Below the pieces are notes generated by a model that was not told where the DNA came from, ran no database searches, and saw only the letters and a program-made list of their open reading frames with translations. Made by a program: the position numbers and the translations under genes. DNA of 64,000 nucleotides from CAZVEE01 sp964625525 (GTDB lineage Bacteria; Pseudomonadota; Alphaproteobacteria; JAJFIK01), in assembly GCA_964625525.1 (NCBI GenBank), contig CAZVEE010000005.1, forward strand, positions 1 through 64,000, in the 5' to 3' direction. Positions 1 through 9,207 of this stretch are shown piece after piece (position 1 is the stretch's first letter; each line of letters starts with the position of its first letter).

Positions 1-14
1 CAAACCAAAGACCG

Positions 15-54
15 AGAGCCGTTTCAATGATCTGGTTTTCATTGAAACGGCTCT
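15..54. repeat. Perfect 16-bp inverted repeat (hairpin)
   Basis: Arms at 15-30 and 39-54 are exact reverse complements (AGAGCCGTTTCAATGA on the left) around an 8-nt loop. The stem is not followed by a T-run on the + strand; on the - strand it is followed by a moderately T-rich stretch. It could be a terminator for a gene left of the window or a DNA repeat. No gene is visible in 1-209. Confidence 0.6.
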
Positions 55-150
55 AAGCGGCTGGTTCCCGCATTTGCGCAGGCTTAGGTCAAGGCTGAGC
101 CGGTTGCCCCACCGCGACGGCCCATGGTCGCGCGCGCCGTGGCAAACGAA

Positions 151-185
151 ACGCCCCGCCTGACACAGATGGTCAGGCGGGGCGT
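151..185 (-). terminator. Rho-independent-like terminator of the anchored-protein gene
   Basis: A perfect 14-bp stem (151-164 with 172-185, ACGCCCCGCCTGAC) with a 7-nt loop lies just downstream of the stop of the leftward gene that begins at 1166. Read on the - strand the stem is followed by TTTCGTTT. Confidence 0.7.
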
Positions 186-209
186 TGCGTCACAAAACTG
201 TGAGACCGC

Positions 210-1166
210 TTAGATCGAGCCGAGCATCCAGCGCCAGCACTCGCCCAGCTCGCCCACACCGTGGCGACCGAGGCAGAACGCCTCTTCATGGGGGAAACGG
301 ACCGCCGCCACGCACTGGTTCATATTCAGTTTCGAGAAGGTCACGCAGCGCTTCATGCCGCGTTCCGTGGTCAGTGTGCGGGTCGCAACCAGGTCATCAC
401 CGTGCACCGCGTCGAGGCTGATTCGCGCGGCCAGCACCAGCACCTGATCGATCACCGGGCGTGCCCGCTCCGGCGTCGAATGCGGCGCATAAAGGCCTCT
501 GCGATCATAGCGGGAGACAAGCTCGGCCGGTGTTGAGGCGGTGACGCGGCTCGGCGGCTCGATTCCCGCACGCTGATACTGCAGCTCGTTCGCCCGATCG
601 ACGACCAGCTCCTTGGTGGCTGCCATCTGGGCGGTCATGTCGTTGACCGCGTCTTGCACGATGCTGACGGCCGTGTCCACGCGCGCCGTGTTGCGCAGGT
701 AGGACGGGTCCTGATCGAGCCGCGTCAGCAGCGCGTCCCGGCCCATATCGTCCGCCAGTGTGGTGATTTGGCCGGCAAAGCGCGTGTCATTGGCCACCAG
801 CATCGCATGGTGCACGAACCAGCCTTCCACAATCGCGGCCGGATCATACCGGGCGATGAGCGAGCGGGAGCGGGTGACATCATCCATGCTGCGGAAGCTC
901 ATGGAGGTGAAGGTCTCCATATCCCGCACCACGGAGCGGTAGCTGGCGGCGAGATCGCCGAGGCTTGACGGCGCGGTCTGCCGGTTCACGGTGCCGGCTT
1001 CGGTACCCAGCGAGACAAACAGCACCGCAAGCGCACCGGCCGCGGCACCCAGTCCGGCAAGGCGGCTGGACCGGCGTAGGGTCGACTCAGTCTTTGGGGA
1101 GTGGGCGGCATGCGATTTTTGCGCACCCGACGCGTCAGACGCGCGAGACATAAACAAACGGAACAT
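210..1166 (-). CDS. Membrane-anchored protein of unknown function
   Basis: I do not recognise a named family. The 318-residue product has a short basic N-terminus, one hydrophobic segment at about residues 36-54 (Ala/Gly/Leu-rich, ending VSLG), and a long, mostly helical, soluble part rich in Asp, Arg and Met with segments such as DMETFTSMSFRSMDD. It is probably a single-pass protein facing the periplasm. The reading frame is open upstream to an ATG at 1244, but the ATG at 1166 has a purine-rich AGAGAGG upstream and leaves a normal signal anchor, so I chose it. The gene stands alone, has its own terminator, and is divergent from the DivJ-like kinase. Confidence 0.6.
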   Translation of the reverse strand: MFRLFMSRASDASGAQKSHAAHSPKTESTLRRSSRLAGLGAAAGALAVLFVSLGTEAGTVNRQTAPSSLGDLAASYRSVVRDMETFTSMSFRSMDDVTRSRSLIARYDPAAIVEGWFVHHAMLVANDTRFAGQITTLADDMGRDALLTRLDQDPSYLRNTARVDTAVSIVQDAVNDMTAQMAATKELVVDRANELQYQRAGIEPPSRVTASTPAELVSRYDRRGLYAPHSTPERARPVIDQVLVLAARISLDAVHGDDLVATRTLTTERGMKRCVTFSKLNMNQCVAAVRFPHEEAFCLGRHGVGELGECWRWMLGSI

Positions 1167-1445
1167 AACCAGTGGCCTCTCTAGTCGGTAGTCAATACGC
1201 GAGACTGCCGCATGCCAGGACGGCGACCCTTCGTCGGGAGGCATCGACGACCGTCACCATAACGGCTTCGCGAATCGATGCCTAGCCGCAAGGCACGTTA
1301 CATCTCAGAAAAAGCTGTGGGGTTTCCGCGCCCCGCGGCAGGTGCCGCATGACAGCGCTGCCATCTTGGTAAAGACGGACTGCTTTTGTTCAAGGTTCAT
1401 TAAGGGTCTCGGGCTACTCCGGGTCATGAAGGGGCACAGTGTGGT

Positions 1446-3209
1446 TTGCGGTGCACCCGGCCGCGAGAGACGCGCCGGTGCAACCAAGTGGGTTTGCTCT
1501 TGAGACGGATCGCCCTCGCCATTGAGCAGCGGATGCAAGACGACCCGGACGCGCGCCTCGCGTTTCGCGTGCTGGCGCTTGGCCATTTGGCCATGGGCGC
1601 GGTTACGGCGGTGCCGGCGCTCGCGGTGGCCACGGCGTGGGACACCGCGCTGGTGACACTAGTGCTCGCGCTCGGCTGGACGCTGACCTGGGCTTTACCG
1701 CCGGTATTGGCGGCCTGGACGGGCGATTTGGTGCGCTCGCGCTGGGCGGGTCTTGGATTGAGCATTGGGTTGCTCACCGGGCTGACGGCTTTGTCCGGCA
1801 GCCTGATCAGTGTGCCGGGTCTTTTGTTCGTATCCGTTCCTTTACTGGCGGCGGTTCAGGGGCATCGGCTGATGACGTGGGCCTCTGTGGTATTGACGGG
1901 GCTTGCCGTCACCATGTTGCTGCTGGTGTTAAGCCCCGGGGCCAATGCGCTTGATCTTGCTGCCTGCTTGATGATCCTTGCGGCGGGCGGGGCGGGGAGC
2001 TTGCTGCTGGCGCGCCTGCGTGACCCTGTTCGTGTGCCGTTAAGTTTAATGCCGCGCGCGAGCGATGAGGCACGCCTGCTTGTGGAGAATGCTGGGGATA
2101 TCCTCGCGCGCCACGATGCAGACGGTCATATGCTGAGCATCTCTCCGGCTTTGACCGAGCTTTTGGGGTATGCCCCACAGGCCTTGAAGGGCCGCACGCC
2201 GGTCACTCTTCTGCATCCGGAAGACTGGCATATCTGGGAAGACCTGCTTGAGCGGCTGTCCAATGGCACACAGAATTGCGTCGCCGAACTGCGCCTGCAA
2301 CATGGTGCGGGCCATTATGTGTGGATCGAACTGAATGCGCGGGCCGCCGCAAGCGGCTTTGTCTCGGTGACCCGCGTCATCGAAGAGCGCAAGCGCGGTG
2401 AACAGAGCCTTGTGGAGGCGCGCGAAGCAGCCGAAGCGGCGAATCAGTCCAAGAGCCGCTTTCTCGCCGGTGTCAGTCACGAGCTGCGCACGCCGCTCAA
2501 CGCCATCATCGGTTTCTCCGAAGTGATGAGTACGCAGATGTTCGGGCCGCTCGGCTCGCGCCGCTATGAGGAGTATGCGGATTACATCCACGAAAGCGGC
2601 CGCCACTTACTTGATCTCATTAACGACATTCTCGACATGTCGAAGATCGAGGCCGGTCGCTACGAACTGCATTTGGCCTCGGTGCGCATGCCGCTGGTGC
2701 TCGAACGCTGTCTCAAGACTATTGCCTATGGGGCGCGAAAAGGGGGGGTGCGCCTGGCCGTGGATTTGCCCCTCGACACGCCCAATATCTGGGCCGATGA
2801 GCGGGCCATGCGCCAGATTATGCTGAACTTGCTGTCGAATGCGGTGAAGTTCACGCCGCGTGGGGGCACGATCGCCATTGCCCTGCGCACCAGCGAGGGG
2901 ATGATGACGCTGGATGTGTCCGACACCGGGATCGGGATTCCCCGCGATGCGCTCGACCGGATCGGCAAACCCTTCGAGCAAGTGCACCGGCCCGTGGGCT
3001 TTGACGGGGCCGATTGCGATGGCGGCCAGCTTGCTGCTGGCGTGCCGGGCACCGGTTTAGGGCTTGCCATCGTGAAGGCGCTTGTTTCGCTCCATGATGG
3101 GGTTATGTCCATTCAGAGCGAGGAAGGTGTCGGGACCACGGTCTCGGTGAGCTTGCCGGTGCGCCGCGCCCCCGCTCAAATCCCCGGCCGGCCGCGCGTC
3201 GCGGCTTGA
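1446..3209 (+). CDS. DivJ-like membrane PAS sensor histidine kinase
   Basis: The 587-residue protein has about six N-terminal membrane segments (roughly residues 45-195), a PAS domain (about 210-315, with ILARHDADGHMLSISPAL), a HisKA dimerisation domain with SHELRTPLNAIIGFSE (phosphoacceptor His about 345), and a HATPase domain with NLLSNAVKFTP, DTGIGIP and GTGLGLAIV. The stretch after the His box (FGPLG, then IHESG and LINDILDMSKIEAG) is typical of the DivJ/PleC/PdhS kinases that act on DivK and PleD in alphaproteobacteria. Length and topology resemble Caulobacter DivJ; orthology is inference. GTG at 1488 and ATG at 1533 are alternative starts. A DUF1491 gene follows closely. Confidence 0.85.
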   Translation: MRCTRPRETRRCNQVGLLLRRIALAIEQRMQDDPDARLAFRVLALGHLAMGAVTAVPALAVATAWDTALVTLVLALGWTLTWALPPVLAAWTGDLVRSRWAGLGLSIGLLTGLTALSGSLISVPGLLFVSVPLLAAVQGHRLMTWASVVLTGLAVTMLLLVLSPGANALDLAACLMILAAGGAGSLLLARLRDPVRVPLSLMPRASDEARLLVENAGDILARHDADGHMLSISPALTELLGYAPQALKGRTPVTLLHPEDWHIWEDLLERLSNGTQNCVAELRLQHGAGHYVWIELNARAAASGFVSVTRVIEERKRGEQSLVEAREAAEAANQSKSRFLAGVSHELRTPLNAIIGFSEVMSTQMFGPLGSRRYEEYADYIHESGRHLLDLINDILDMSKIEAGRYELHLASVRMPLVLERCLKTIAYGARKGGVRLAVDLPLDTPNIWADERAMRQIMLNLLSNAVKFTPRGGTIAIALRTSEGMMTLDVSDTGIGIPRDALDRIGKPFEQVHRPVGFDGADCDGGQLAAGVPGTGLGLAIVKALVSLHDGVMSIQSEEGVGTTVSVSLPVRRAPAQIPGRPRVAA

Positions 3210-3235
3210 GGGGGACGCTCACGCCAGGACAGGAC

Positions 3236-3559
3236 ATGCAGCCACGCCTCAAGGCGGAAATCTGGATTTCGGCTTATTTGCGCCGCTGTGCCGCGGAGGG
3301 CGCCGCGGCTTTTGTCGTGCGCAAGGGCGATCAAACCGCCGGCACGGTCCTGGTCAAGCAGAACCCCCTCGACGGGACCGCGACGGTCTTCAGCCCGGCC
3401 CGCAGCGGCGAGGGTGAGGCTATCTGGATGCGCGGCACGGGTGACACGCCGGTTCCCGAAGCCGATGCCGACGCGTATATCGCTCGGCAAACCCGCATTG
3501 ACCCCGATCTTTGGGTCGTCGAAGTGGAAGATCGCCAGGGCCGCCACTTCTTGGACTAA
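3236..3559 (+). CDS. DUF1491 family protein
   Basis: A 107-residue protein matching the alphaproteobacterial DUF1491 pattern: PRLKAEIWISAYLRRC at the N-terminus, GTVLVKQNPLDG in the middle, and IDPDLWVVEVEDRQGRHFLD at the C-terminus. The function of the family is unknown. The ATG at 3236 has a GGACAGGA element just upstream; a TTG at 3206 that overlaps the kinase stop is less likely. The gene is probably co-transcribed with the DivJ-like kinase and converges with the NTF2-like gene 10 bp away. Confidence 0.85.
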   Translation: MQPRLKAEIWISAYLRRCAAEGAAAFVVRKGDQTAGTVLVKQNPLDGTATVFSPARSGEGEAIWMRGTGDTPVPEADADAYIARQTRIDPDLWVVEVEDRQGRHFLD

Positions 3560-3569
3560 GATCCACGCC

Positions 3570-4076
3570 TCAATCCAGCGGCTCAAGGTCCGGCGACAGG
3601 TGGTAGTACTGGGCGCGCCAGGCGCCCTCTTCTTTGACGAGCACCACCGAAAAGCGACCCGCGAGCGGCGAGATCGTGCCATCAGGCGCACGCACCGAGC
3701 CGCGATTGGCGCCTGCCACATAGGCCCACTCGCCCCGGTCATCGGCTTTGATCACGTCGAAATAGTAGTCATAGACGCCGCCCTGGTCACAGAAGGCGCC
3801 GATGGCGACGGGATCAGCCGATACGAACGGGCCCACCGGGCCGAAGCCGGCGGCATTGCGGCTGAAATGATGTTCCAGGGCGGCGGCGTCGCAGGTGTTG
3901 TATGCGTCTTCAAGACCTTGGGCCCAGGCCTCGACGGCGCGCCCGCGATCACTTTCGGTCCTATCGCTCATGGCAGCGGGACCGCCGGTGCCAGAGGCAC
4001 TCGCACCACCCAAGCCCAGCACGACGCTTGCACTGATGAGAAGAAGGGCATTAAAGAAGGGCTGTCGTCCGGTCAT
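3570..4076 (-). CDS. Secreted NTF2/SnoaL-like protein
   Basis: The 168-residue product starts with a signal peptide (hydrophobic residues about 8-28, ending GGASASG), so it is probably periplasmic. The remainder looks like a cone-shaped NTF2/SnoaL or DUF4440 fold: an N-terminal helix (AWAQGLEDAYNTCDAAALEHHF), and C-terminal strands with GRFSVVLVKEEGAWRAQYYHLS. Proteins of this fold bind small ligands or act as accessory subunits, and nothing here shows which. The ATG at 4076 is chosen over one at 4121 because it gives a proper signal peptide and has GGCGGGG upstream. Confidence 0.65.
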   Translation of the reverse strand: MTGRQPFFNALLLISASVVLGLGGASASGTGGPAAMSDRTESDRGRAVEAWAQGLEDAYNTCDAAALEHHFSRNAAGFGPVGPFVSADPVAIGAFCDQGGVYDYYFDVIKADDRGEWAYVAGANRGSVRAPDGTISPLAGRFSVVLVKEEGAWRAQYYHLSPDLEPLD

Positions 4077-4320
4077 GGTAACCCCGCCAGCATGATCACA
4101 CCTGAAGGGCAAAGGTAGCACACGCTGTGCGCGGTGTTACACCTTCAAATTCGCGCCATCGCGATTGTGAGTTGGTGCTGTGACTTTCCTGTCACGTGTG
4201 GTCATCGGGCCGTCCCGCGTCGCGCCCCTTTGAGTCCCGCGCCGTCCTGCGCTAGAAACGGGCGCTGCACGATCCGGCCCGGGGCCTTGCCCGGGCCTCA
4301 ACGCACCGAAAGGACCGCCC

Positions 4321-5913
4321 GTGAGCGAGGCTCTCCAATTTAGAACGGCGGCGGAGGCGGCGGCCCGGCGGCGCACCTTTGCGATTATCTCCCACCCGGA
4401 CGCCGGCAAGACGACCCTCACCGAGCATCTCCTGCTCCAGGGCGGTGCGCTGCGTCTGGCTGGTCAGGTGAAGGCGCGGGGCGAGAACCGGCGCGCCCGG
4501 TCTGACTGGATGAAGATTGAACAGCAGCGCGGCATTTCCGTCACATCCGCCGTGATGACGTTTGAATATGACGGCACCATCTTCAATCTTCTCGACACGC
4601 CCGGCCACGAGGATTTCTCCGAGGATACCTACCGCACACTGACGGCCGCCGACAGCGCCATCATGGTGGTGGACGCGGCCAAGGGCATCGAGGCGCAGAC
4701 CTTGAAACTGTTCGAGGTGTGCCGCCTGCGCGACATTCCCATCATCACCTTCGTGAACAAGATGGATCGGGAGGCCCAGGACCCGTTTGCGTTGATGGAC
4801 GAGGTTGCCGACAAGCTGGCTCTCGATACGGTCCCGGCCATGTGGCCCTGCGGCATGGGGCGCAATTTCCGCGGCAGCTACGATCTTCTGAACGATCGCA
4901 TGGTGCTGTTTGATCACGAGGCGGGGACCGATGACGACGAACTCACCTTGAATGGCAATCGCATCGGCGCGGTTCTGGCCGAGGCGGAACTGGAGAAACT
5001 GCGCGAGGACGTGGAACTGGCCAGCGAGGCTTATGGGGCCATGGATCCGCAAAGCTATCGGGAAGGCCATCTGACGCCGGTATTTTTCGGCAGTGCCCTG
5101 AAGAACTTCGCGGTGCGCCATGTGCTGGATGCGGTGGGCCGCTTTGCGCCGCCGCCCCGCCCTCAGGCGAGTACCGCCCGGACAGTGGAGCCGGGTGAAG
5201 AAAAGGTCTCGGGCTTTGTCTTCAAAGTGCAGGCCAATATGGACCAGAACCACCGGGACCGGATCGCCTTTCTGCGTCTGTGTTCGGGTAAGTTCCGCCG
5301 CGGGATGAAGCTGAAGCAGACGGCCACCGGCAAGACCATCGGGGTGCACAATCCCATCCTGTTTTTCGCCCAGGACCGAGAACTGGTGGACGAGGCCTGG
5401 CCCGGCGACATTATCGGCATTCCCAATCACGGCACTTTGCGGGTGGGAGACACGCTGACCGAAGGTGAAGACCTGCGCTTTACGGGCATTCCCAATTTCG
5501 CGCCGGAAATCCTGCGCCGTGTCCGCCTCGGCGATCCCATGAAACAAAAGCATATGCGCAAAGCGCTTGAGAGCCTGGCGGAAGAGGGCGTGACCCAGGT
5601 GTTCCGCCCCCTGATCGGCGCCAACTGGATTGTGGGTGTCGTGGGCCAGCTTCAGCTCGACGTGCTGCGTGAGCGTATCAAGGCTGAATACAGCCTGGAG
5701 GTGGATTTCGAGCCCGCTCCTTACGATAGCGCCCGCTGGGTGAGTGCCGAGGCACCGGCTGAGGTTGAGAAATTCATCGACAGTCACCGCACCGCCATGG
5801 CCGAGGACGGGGACGGCTCACCGGTCTTCCTGGCCAAGAGCGCCTGGGAAATCGGCTACACGGCGGAGAAATGGCCCGCCATCACTTTCCAAGCCACACG
5901 GGAGCGGGCGTGA
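4321..5913 (+). CDS. prfC: Peptide chain release factor 3 (RF3)
   Basis: This translational GTPase removes RF1/RF2 from the ribosome after peptide release. The 530-residue length matches the family (529 in E. coli). The G domain shows SHPDAGKTTLTEHLLL (P-loop), the switch I region RARSDWMKIEQQRGISV, DTPGHEDFSEDTYRTL, and FVNKMDRE (NKMD). Domains II and III follow, with QVFRPLIGANWIVGVVGQLQ typical of RF3. The start is GTG, preceded by AAAGGA at a normal distance. The mechanosensitive channel gene begins one base after its stop, suggesting co-transcription. Confidence 0.97.
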   Translation: MSEALQFRTAAEAAARRRTFAIISHPDAGKTTLTEHLLLQGGALRLAGQVKARGENRRARSDWMKIEQQRGISVTSAVMTFEYDGTIFNLLDTPGHEDFSEDTYRTLTAADSAIMVVDAAKGIEAQTLKLFEVCRLRDIPIITFVNKMDREAQDPFALMDEVADKLALDTVPAMWPCGMGRNFRGSYDLLNDRMVLFDHEAGTDDDELTLNGNRIGAVLAEAELEKLREDVELASEAYGAMDPQSYREGHLTPVFFGSALKNFAVRHVLDAVGRFAPPPRPQASTARTVEPGEEKVSGFVFKVQANMDQNHRDRIAFLRLCSGKFRRGMKLKQTATGKTIGVHNPILFFAQDRELVDEAWPGDIIGIPNHGTLRVGDTLTEGEDLRFTGIPNFAPEILRRVRLGDPMKQKHMRKALESLAEEGVTQVFRPLIGANWIVGVVGQLQLDVLRERIKAEYSLEVDFEPAPYDSARWVSAEAPAEVEKFIDSHRTAMAEDGDGSPVFLAKSAWEIGYTAEKWPAITFQATRERA

Positions 5914-5914
5914 C

Positions 5915-7282
5915 ATGAAGGCGTGGACCAGCCTGTGGGAACAGGCCGTCGAAGTGTGGACCATCGGGGTCTTCGGGGCCAATCTGGGCAGCTATATCAG
6001 TGCACTGCTCATTATGCTGGTGTTCCTGACGCTGCGGCACCTGTTCACGGTGATTGTGCTGCGCTTTCTGCAAAGCTTGGCGAGCCGCACCGAAACAGAA
6101 CTGGACGATGCGGTGTTGAGCACCGCGCGCGGGCCCTTGCGCTTCCTGTTCATTCTCATTGGAGCATTCTTTGCCATTGAGGCGCTGCCGCTAAGCCCGG
6201 AAGCTGAGGCGGTCGGAGCGAAGATCATCTCGACCCTGATGTATATCACCTTCTTCTGGGTGCTTTATAACGCTATGGCACCGCTGATCGAGGGGGCAAC
6301 GCGTGTGAATGGCATTTTAACCGGCGCTGTCTTCGACTGGGCGGTCAAGGGGCTGCGCTTTGTGGTGATCCTGTTAGGCGTCGCGGCGGTGTTGGAACTG
6401 TGGGGCATTCCGGTCGCCCCTATCATTGGCGGTCTTGGCCTGTTCGGGGTGGCGGTGGCGCTCGGGGCCCAAGATCTGTTCAAGAACCTGATCGCCGGTG
6501 TGTTGATTCTGGCGGAAGAACGCTTTCAGAAGGGCAATTGGATTAAGGTCGATGGCGTGGTGGAGGGCATTGTTGATTCCATCGGGTTCCGCTCCACCAC
6601 TGTGCGCCAGTTCGATAAGGCACTGGTACAGGTCCCCAATGCCAAGCTGTCGGACAATCCGCTGACCAATTATTCGCGCATGACCTTTCGGCGCATCTAC
6701 TGGCATATCGGCGTCACCTATGACACCAGCATCCCCCAACTTGAACTGATCCGCCAAAGCATCGAGGACTACATTACCACCTCTGACGATTTCGCGCGCC
6801 CGTCGGAAACAGCGACTTTTGTGCGCATCGACCGCTTCGGCGCTTCGTCCATCGACATCATGATCTACTGTTTCACCCGCACTATTGTGTGGGGCGAATA
6901 CCTCGCCGCAAAGGAGCGTCTCGCCAAACGCATCAAGGAGATTGTGGAGGACGAGGCGGGGTCCGGTTTTGCCTTCCCCAGTCAGTCCCTCTATGTCGAG
7001 GCACTCCCCGATCCGGACGCCAAGGCCGAGGCTCGGGCACGGGGCGAGCGGGCTTGGCAAGCCCGCCACGACGAAGCCCAACCAGAGGAAACGCCGGAGC
7101 GGTTTACCCCGCCCGGCAGCGCCAAGCCCGGCTTGAAGCCTGTCACTGCCTCTTGGCGCGATGCCGGGCGGCCAGAGCCCTATGGTCCGCGCCTGCCGGC
7201 CGTGCGGCCCGAGGACGAGAGCCCCAAAACCGGCCAGCCGGGCTTTGTGCAACGGCTGATGAGCTATCTCAGCGGCCGTTGA
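5915..7282 (+). CDS. MscS-family mechanosensitive ion channel
   Basis: A 455-residue inner-membrane channel that would open under membrane tension. Four hydrophobic segments precede the MscS core: the Gly/Ala-rich pore helix with GLGLFGVAVALGAQDLFKN, followed by the beta domain (FQKGNWIKVDGVVEGIVDSI, then TVRQFDKALVQVPNAKL) and the alpha/beta C-terminal domain. A hydrophilic Pro/Arg/Glu-rich tail of about 80 residues is variable and probably cytoplasmic. The ATG lies directly after the prfC stop with GGGAGCGGG as ribosome-binding site; a longer frame open to 5744 overlaps prfC and is not needed. It converges with the nitroreductase gene. Confidence 0.93.
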   Translation: MKAWTSLWEQAVEVWTIGVFGANLGSYISALLIMLVFLTLRHLFTVIVLRFLQSLASRTETELDDAVLSTARGPLRFLFILIGAFFAIEALPLSPEAEAVGAKIISTLMYITFFWVLYNAMAPLIEGATRVNGILTGAVFDWAVKGLRFVVILLGVAAVLELWGIPVAPIIGGLGLFGVAVALGAQDLFKNLIAGVLILAEERFQKGNWIKVDGVVEGIVDSIGFRSTTVRQFDKALVQVPNAKLSDNPLTNYSRMTFRRIYWHIGVTYDTSIPQLELIRQSIEDYITTSDDFARPSETATFVRIDRFGASSIDIMIYCFTRTIVWGEYLAAKERLAKRIKEIVEDEAGSGFAFPSQSLYVEALPDPDAKAEARARGERAWQARHDEAQPEETPERFTPPGSAKPGLKPVTASWRDAGRPEPYGPRLPAVRPEDESPKTGQPGFVQRLMSYLSGR

Positions 7283-7289
7283 TCCGGCC

Positions 7290-8510
7290 TCAGACGATGA
7301 CGTCTTGCAGGTCCCGACGGGGGGAGGGGAAGGTGACCCGCGCGGGATAACCGGCGCGGAAGGAAAAGGTCGGTTTCCATGCGTCGGTGTCCAGAAGCGT
7401 GGCCAGGGCCCGCGCCATGGCCGGTGGCGCGCCTGTCTCGCGCTGCCGGTCCACGATTTCCAGCGGCTGATTGAGCGGATGCATGGCGATACCCTGGCTC
7501 GTGGCCCACAGATGCAATCGCTGCCAGGCACGGCCCCCCGCTATCATGGCCTCATTCGTGTACAGATCGCGCGTGGCGAGAAATCCGGTCAGCGGCGCGG
7601 TAGCCAGATGCACATCGCGCGTGGAGGCGAGCCACTGAGCATTGGTTTGCTCTGAGGAAAGCGGTGGCAACAGCTTGGCGATGACCCGCACGGGCGCCGA
7701 CAGTCCCGCCGCATCAAGCGTCACGCCGTCGCGATGCGTGTTGACCTCATCCCGCGTCATACGGAACCAGGCATCGCTGTCGGCGACCATGGGCGGGTCG
7801 GTGATGATCTGCTCGGTCGCCTCGACGGTGAGCCGGTCGAAGGTCTCCCGGTTGGGGCCATCCGTGAACAGAAACAGCCGCACATCCCCATCCTCTTCCA
7901 CCAAGGCCCGCATGGTCTCCTGTGACGGGGCCTCTAGACGACGGGAGCGGTCATAGGGGCCGCGATGGGTATGGCGATCGGGAATGGCCTCATAGAGCGC
8001 CGAGGCTGTCTCGCGCGCCGGGCGCAGCGCCAGCACCGCCCGTGCGGCGATCATCGTACCGTCCGGCCCGGGCAGGGTCCGCCCAGCAGCAAGGCGCAGC
8101 TCTGGGGCAAAGCCATTGGCGGGGGCGGCATGCAGCATGTTCTCCAAGGCGCAGCCCAGGCTCAATCCCAGTTCCCGGCGATAGGGGTCGAAATGCCCTA
8201 AATGGCGCCGGTCATCCGCTGCCAGAACAATCTCGTCATCGCTGATCGCGAACAGCCAAGGCTGTGTGTTATGAGCGTTGGCCGCTAAAATCCCCGCCGC
8301 CACGAGCGCCAGCGGCGTGCCCGCATGGGACGGATCGTTCCAGGTCTCCCACGGCTCATAAGCCTGGCCGGTCGCGGTGGTGAAGGCCCCGCGGTCCACG
8401 CCGCGCCAGACGACCCCGCCCGCCGCCAGCACCAGCAGCCCGCCACCCCACAGCACCGCCCGCCGTGTGGCCGAAATCGGCCCATCATTCGTATCGCGTG
8501 TCTGTGTCAT
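7290..8510 (-). CDS. Acg-family nitroreductase-like flavoprotein, Tat-like N-terminus
   Basis: The 406-residue product has a twin-arginine-like start (TRRAVLWGGGLLVLAAGG) and a nitroreductase-fold domain of the Acg (FMN-binding) type: ILAANAHNTQPWLFAI, ELGLSLGCALENMLHAA and, near the C-terminus, HLWATSQGIAMHPLNQPLE. Relatives bind flavin, but physiological substrates are mostly unknown. It overlaps the upstream TetR gene by ATGA, so the pair is translationally coupled and presumably controlled by that repressor. It may lie on the periplasmic side if the Tat signal is real. Confidence 0.82.
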   Translation of the reverse strand: MTQTRDTNDGPISATRRAVLWGGGLLVLAAGGVVWRGVDRGAFTTATGQAYEPWETWNDPSHAGTPLALVAAGILAANAHNTQPWLFAISDDEIVLAADDRRHLGHFDPYRRELGLSLGCALENMLHAAPANGFAPELRLAAGRTLPGPDGTMIAARAVLALRPARETASALYEAIPDRHTHRGPYDRSRRLEAPSQETMRALVEEDGDVRLFLFTDGPNRETFDRLTVEATEQIITDPPMVADSDAWFRMTRDEVNTHRDGVTLDAAGLSAPVRVIAKLLPPLSSEQTNAQWLASTRDVHLATAPLTGFLATRDLYTNEAMIAGGRAWQRLHLWATSQGIAMHPLNQPLEIVDRQRETGAPPAMARALATLLDTDAWKPTFSFRAGYPARVTFPSPRRDLQDVIV

Positions 8511-9136
8511 ACGTTGTCCTCCCGCATGAGCCCCGTCGCGAGGCGATCGATCATGGCGAAGAGGCGCGCCCGCCCCTCGGGCGTGCCAATCTCGACGCCG
8601 TTATAAGCCGGGACAGTCCGGCCCCGGACGGCCAGATAGCTGGCAGCCCCCCCGACCAGGGCTCCGAACGCCTCCCAATCCCGGGCCGGTGCGTCCGGAA
8701 AGCGCTTTTGCAGATGCGCCATCACGGCAAGGGCCCGGTCTTCGCGCACCCGCTCCAGTTCCACGGTCAGCGCATTGCGCTCAACCATTTCCCAGGCCAG
8801 AATCTCCAGTGTTTCGGGCCGCGCCAGCAGCGCTTCCATATGGCGCCGCGCCGCCAAACCGGCCCAGCCGGCCAGGGTGTTTTCCGCCGGCGGGGGCAGG
8901 TGGTCGCCCACCAGATCCTCGACCTGGTACCAGAAATCACCGTTCTGTCCGTAGGCGATCAATAGCTCGGTCAGGCCACCGAAATAGCGATAGATCAGCA
9001 CTTTGTCCGTGCCCGCTTCGCGCGCCACCGTATTCACGCCGAGCGAGCGGAACCCGTCGCGCGCCAGGACCCGGCCCACCGCCACGATCAGCGCCGCTTC
9101 CGTGCGCGCCCGCCTGTCTTGCGTTTTTGTCACCAT
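8507..9136 (-). CDS. TetR-family transcriptional regulator
   Basis: The 209-residue protein has the TetR N-terminal helix-turn-helix (VARVL-type helix, then GVNTVAREAGTDKVLIYRYFGG) and a divergent helical ligand-binding C-terminus. It overlaps the nitroreductase gene by 4 bp (ATGA) and is the first gene of that operon. Palindromic half-sites lie immediately 5' of its start codon, which suggests autorepression. No Shine-Dalgarno is visible and a promoter ends just before the ATG, so the mRNA may be leaderless. Confidence 0.92.
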   Translation of the reverse strand: MVTKTQDRRARTEAALIVAVGRVLARDGFRSLGVNTVAREAGTDKVLIYRYFGGLTELLIAYGQNGDFWYQVEDLVGDHLPPPAENTLAGWAGLAARRHMEALLARPETLEILAWEMVERNALTVELERVREDRALAVMAHLQKRFPDAPARDWEAFGALVGGAASYLAVRGRTVPAYNGVEIGTPEGRARLFAMIDRLATGLMREDNV

Positions 9137-9137
9137 G

Positions 9138-9173
9138 CAGTGACAGTCTAGTCACTGAGGAGTGACACGGCAA
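9138..9173 (-). promoter_or_regulatory. TetR operator array overlapping a leaderless-type promoter
   Basis: Three related half-sites alternate: CAGTGAC (9138-9144), GTCACTG (9151-9157) and AGTGAC (9161-9166). They form two overlapping dyads, one with a 6-bp and one with a 4-bp spacer. On the - strand a promoter reads TTGCCG (9173-9168), 17 bp, TAGACT (9150-9145); initiation 6-9 bp further falls at or next to the ATG at 9136. The operator thus covers the -10 and spacer, a classic repressor position. Confidence 0.6.
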
Positions 9174-9207
9174 GCGCAAAGATTACTGGACCGTCGCCTC
9201 AACTGCC

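Noticed and set aside
4252..5787. 511-codon open frame antisense to prfC
   Set aside because: It mirrors RF3 in a high-GC region, has no family motif and no ribosome-binding site; prfC is unambiguous.
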